This document shows positions 22,277 to 24,280 of a stretch of 24,280 bases of DNA, in pieces. Every line of letters starts with the position of its first letter. The first letter of the stretch is position 1. Source of the stretch: JAZRUF01 sp045636205 (GTDB lineage Bacteria; Bacillota; Clostridia; Oscillospirales; JAAYXM01); contig JAZTXE010000061.1 in the NCBI GenBank assembly GCA_045636205.1, positions 1 to 24,280 of the forward strand. The letters are read 5' to 3'. The notes beneath the pieces were generated by a model. It was not told the DNA's origin. It searched no databases and saw only the letters and a program-made list of their open reading frames with translations. The position numbers and the translations under genes were made by a program.

Positions 22277-23656
22277 ATGAAGAACACAGAGAAAACAATG
22301 GAAAAAATTGTCGCGCTGTGTAAAGGTCGCGGCTTTGTATACAGCGGCAGCGAGATTTACGGAGGCTTGGCAAATACCTGGGATTACGGTCCGCTCGGCG
22401 TTGAGTTTAAGAACAACGTAAAACGCGCATGGTGGAAGAAATTCGTGCAGGAGAGCCGCTACAACGTAGGTCTTGACAGTGCGATCCTCATGAACCCGCA
22501 GGTATGGGTAGCTTCCGGTCACGTAGGCGGATTTTCTGACCCGCTTATGGACTGCAAGGAGTGCAAAACCCGTCACCGTGCAGACCAGCTCATCGAGGCA
22601 ACCGGTGCAAATCCGGCGGGCTGGAGCTTTGAAGAAATGTCAAACTATATCAAAGAGAACAATATTGTCTGCCCGGATTGCGGCAAGAGCAATTTTACCG
22701 ACATCCGCAAATTCAACCTCATGTTCAAGACCTTCCAGGGCGTTACCGAAGATGCAAAGAATGAGCTGTATCTCCGTCCGGAGACTGCTCAGGGAATTTT
22801 CGTAGATTTCAAGTCAATCCAGCGCACCGCGCGCAAAAAAATCCCGTTTGGCGTAGGTCAGGTGGGTAAATCCTTCAGAAATGAGATTACCCCGGGTAAC
22901 TTCACTTTCAGAACCCGTGAGTTTGAGCAGATGGAGCTTGAGTTCTTCTGCAAGCCGGGAACCGACCTTGAGTGGTTTAACTACTGGAAGGATTACTGCA
23001 AGAAGTTCCTGCTTGATTTGGGTATTGCAGAGGAAAATATCAAGATGCGCGACCATGAGCAGGAAGAGCTTTCTCACTACTCAAACGCGACTACCGATAT
23101 AGAATTCATGTTCCCATTTGGCTGGGGTGAGCTTTGGGGCATTGCTGACAGAACTGACTTTGACCTTACCGCACATCAGACACACTCGGGCGAGAGCATG
23201 GAGTATTTTGACCAGGAGAGCAACGAAAAGTATGTTCCGTACGTTATCGAGCCGTCACTGGGCGCTGACCGCGTAGCACTTGCATTCCTTGTTGAGGCGT
23301 ATGACGAAGAAGTAGTCGATGCTGAGAAGAACGATGTCCGCGTCGTACTTCGCCTGCATCCGTACCTGGCTCCGTACAAGTGCGCGGTTCTTCCGCTTTC
23401 CAAAAAGCTCAGCGACAAGGCGGGCGAGGTTTATGAGATGCTCAGCAGCGAGTTTATGGTTGAGTTTGACGATGCCGGCTCAATCGGCAAGCGTTACCGC
23501 CGTCAGGACGAGATTGGAACACCGTTCTGCATCACCTATGACTTTGAAAGTGAAGAGGATGGTTGCGTAACCGTGCGTGAGCGTGATTCTATGCAGCAGG
23601 AGCGCGTAGCTATCTCCGAGCTTAAGAACTACATCGCAGAGCGCGTTAAATTCTAA
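22277..23656 (+). CDS. glyS: Glycyl-tRNA synthetase (single-chain alpha2 type)
   Basis: A class II synthetase that charges tRNA-Gly. From ATG 22277 it has 459 residues, the usual length of the homodimeric form. The N-terminal GSEIYGGLANTWDYGPLG leads to motif 1. Two CxxC pairs (DCKECKTR and CPDCGKSNF) form the family's insertion, which may bind zinc. Motif 2 appears as QVGKSFRNEITPGN with REFEQMELEFF, motif 3 near EPSLGADRVALAFL, and the C-terminal anticodon-binding domain follows (APYKCAVLPLSKK to the end). An in-frame ATG at 22247 has no Shine-Dalgarno; GGGGCGA precedes 22277. A strong terminator follows. Confidence 0.96.
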   Translation: MKNTEKTMEKIVALCKGRGFVYSGSEIYGGLANTWDYGPLGVEFKNNVKRAWWKKFVQESRYNVGLDSAILMNPQVWVASGHVGGFSDPLMDCKECKTRHRADQLIEATGANPAGWSFEEMSNYIKENNIVCPDCGKSNFTDIRKFNLMFKTFQGVTEDAKNELYLRPETAQGIFVDFKSIQRTARKKIPFGVGQVGKSFRNEITPGNFTFRTREFEQMELEFFCKPGTDLEWFNYWKDYCKKFLLDLGIAEENIKMRDHEQEELSHYSNATTDIEFMFPFGWGELWGIADRTDFDLTAHQTHSGESMEYFDQESNEKYVPYVIEPSLGADRVALAFLVEAYDEEVVDAEKNDVRVVLRLHPYLAPYKCAVLPLSKKLSDKAGEVYEMLSSEFMVEFDDAGSIGKRYRRQDEIGTPFCITYDFESEEDGCVTVRERDSMQQERVAISELKNYIAERVKF

Positions 23657-23673
23657 TATTGTAAATTAACCGG

Positions 23674-23711
23674 TCAAGCCCCGCCTGCACCAAGGCAGGG
23701 CTTGATTTTTT
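23674..23711 (+). terminator. Rho-independent terminator after glyS
   Basis: An 8-bp outer stem (23674-23681 with 23698-23705) continues, after one C-A mismatch, into a 4-bp inner stem (23683-23686 with 23693-23696). It is followed by T6 on the plus strand, 17 bp after the glyS stop. Confidence 0.9.
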
Positions 23712-23719
23712 ATTGTGCA

Positions 23720-23754
23720 AAAAAGCCTGCTTCATAAATTGAAGCAGGCTTTTT
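23720..23754. terminator. Terminator after the UDP-sugar dehydrogenase gene, possibly bidirectional
   Basis: A perfect 14-bp stem (23720-23733 with 23741-23754) has a 7-base loop and is flanked by A-runs and T-runs on both strands. It lies 16 bp after the stop of the minus-strand gene and also follows the glyS terminator. Confidence 0.88.
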
Positions 23755-23770
23755 AATATTGAATTTAAAT

Positions 23771-24280
23771 TTACAGATAATATGTGCCGTCCAAATTGCA
23801 GACCTTGCGTGTGTCAAGCACGAGTTTGTCCTTGAGAAGGTTCATGTTCTCGCGGATTTCGCTGTGACCTACAAGGATTACTACCAAGTCAACCGAGTTT
23901 AAAAACTCATCCAAGCTGTGGCACTGGTTGGGTACAATGTCGCGTTTTACCCACGGGTCATAGACCTTCATGTTATTTGCGCACAGGTGCTTTTCCATAA
24001 ATTCAAGCATCTGCAGAGTCGGGCTTTCGCGGACATCGTCGACGTTTTCTTTATACGTCAGACCGTAAAGACCTACGCGCGAGGTATCCGTAATACCGCG
24101 CTCTTTCATTATATCGTGGATACGCTCAAGCACGAATGCGGGCATGCTGTCATTAATCTTGCGAGCGGTATGGATTATCTTGGAAAGCCCCGGATAGTCG
24201 CCGACCAAGAACCACGGGTCAACCGAAATACAGTGACCGCCAACGCCCGGACCCGGGGTCAGGATGTTAACACGCGGGTG
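23771..24280 (-). CDS. UDP-N-acetyl-D-mannosamine dehydrogenase-like, C-terminal part (runs off window)
   Basis: A nucleotide-sugar dehydrogenase of the UDP-glucose/GDP-mannose dehydrogenase family; only the last 169 residues are inside the window and the frame is open to the right edge. The first visible residues contain GPGVGGHCISVDPWFLVGDY, where the Cys is the catalytic thiol; the PWFLV pattern is typical of UDP-ManNAc dehydrogenases (WecC/EpsD-like) rather than UDP-glucose dehydrogenase. The rest is the C-terminal UDP-binding domain, seen as GLYGLTYKENVDDVRESPT and VYDPWV. The product would be a uronic acid for surface polysaccharide. The TTG at 24208 is an internal codon, not the start. 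Confidence 0.88.
   Translation of the reverse strand, partial: HPRVNILTPGPGVGGHCISVDPWFLVGDYPGLSKIIHTARKINDSMPAFVLERIHDIMKERGITDTSRVGLYGLTYKENVDDVRESPTLQMLEFMEKHLCANNMKVYDPWVKRDIVPNQCHSLDEFLNSVDLVVILVGHSEIRENMNLLKDKLVLDTRKVCNLDGTYYL

Overview
The window reads as chromosomal core sequence from a low-to-mid GC, endospore-forming, anaerobic Firmicute, most likely class Clostridia. The sporulation genes spoIIID, spoIID and a PdaA-type deacetylase, the Firmicute nusA-infB gene order with ylxR and ylxQ, AGGAGG-like ribosome sites, several TTG starts and a flavin reductase-rubredoxin fusion all point that way. I cannot name a genus from this sequence alone. No insertion sequence, phage gene, CRISPR array, tRNA or rRNA is visible, and base composition looks even throughout.

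Layout. (1) 1-1826, minus strand: a trans-translation block of smpB, an alpha/beta serine hydrolase coupled to it by a TGATG overlap, then tmRNA (ssrA) and a strong terminator. (2) 1845-3814: a PdaA-like deacetylase (minus), divergent from a UPF0340/YwlG gene (plus), then spoIIID (plus), whose ribosome site is buried in a predicted hairpin. (3) 3812-5454, minus: a Gfo/Idh/MocA oxidoreductase and an Apt-like phosphoribosyltransferase, the latter with its own sigma-A-type promoter. (4) 5451-13464, minus: the rimP-nusA-ylxR-ylxQ-infB-rbfA-nrnA-truB-ribF operon, tightly packed with overlapping starts and stops except for a 111-bp structured gap before infB. (5) 13475-17394, minus: ddl-murI-DUF1934-ctpA, a peptidoglycan precursor and envelope-processing cluster. 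(6) 17570-18124, plus: one unrecognised 136-residue protein with its own promoter and terminator. (7) 18131-21145, minus: a flavin reductase-rubredoxin protein, then a multi-pass membrane protein behind citrate synthase. (8) 21187-23711, plus: spoIID, then glycyl-tRNA synthetase. (9) 23720-24280, minus: the C-terminal part of a UDP-ManNAc dehydrogenase-like enzyme that runs off the right edge.

The genes work in four areas: ribosome assembly, translation and rescue (rimP to truB, smpB, ssrA, glyS); cell wall and spore wall (ddl, murI, pdaA-like, spoIID, ctpA); sporulation control (spoIIID); and central metabolism or redox (citrate synthase, ribF, Hrb-like, Apt-like).

I found no convincing new multi-gene system. 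The observations most worth a second look are cis-acting: the hairpin masking the spoIIID ribosome site, leader hairpins before rimP and infB, and the TTG start of infB. Two genes of unknown function (17681-18091 and 18873-19667) and the hydrolase between smpB and ssrA also merit attention.
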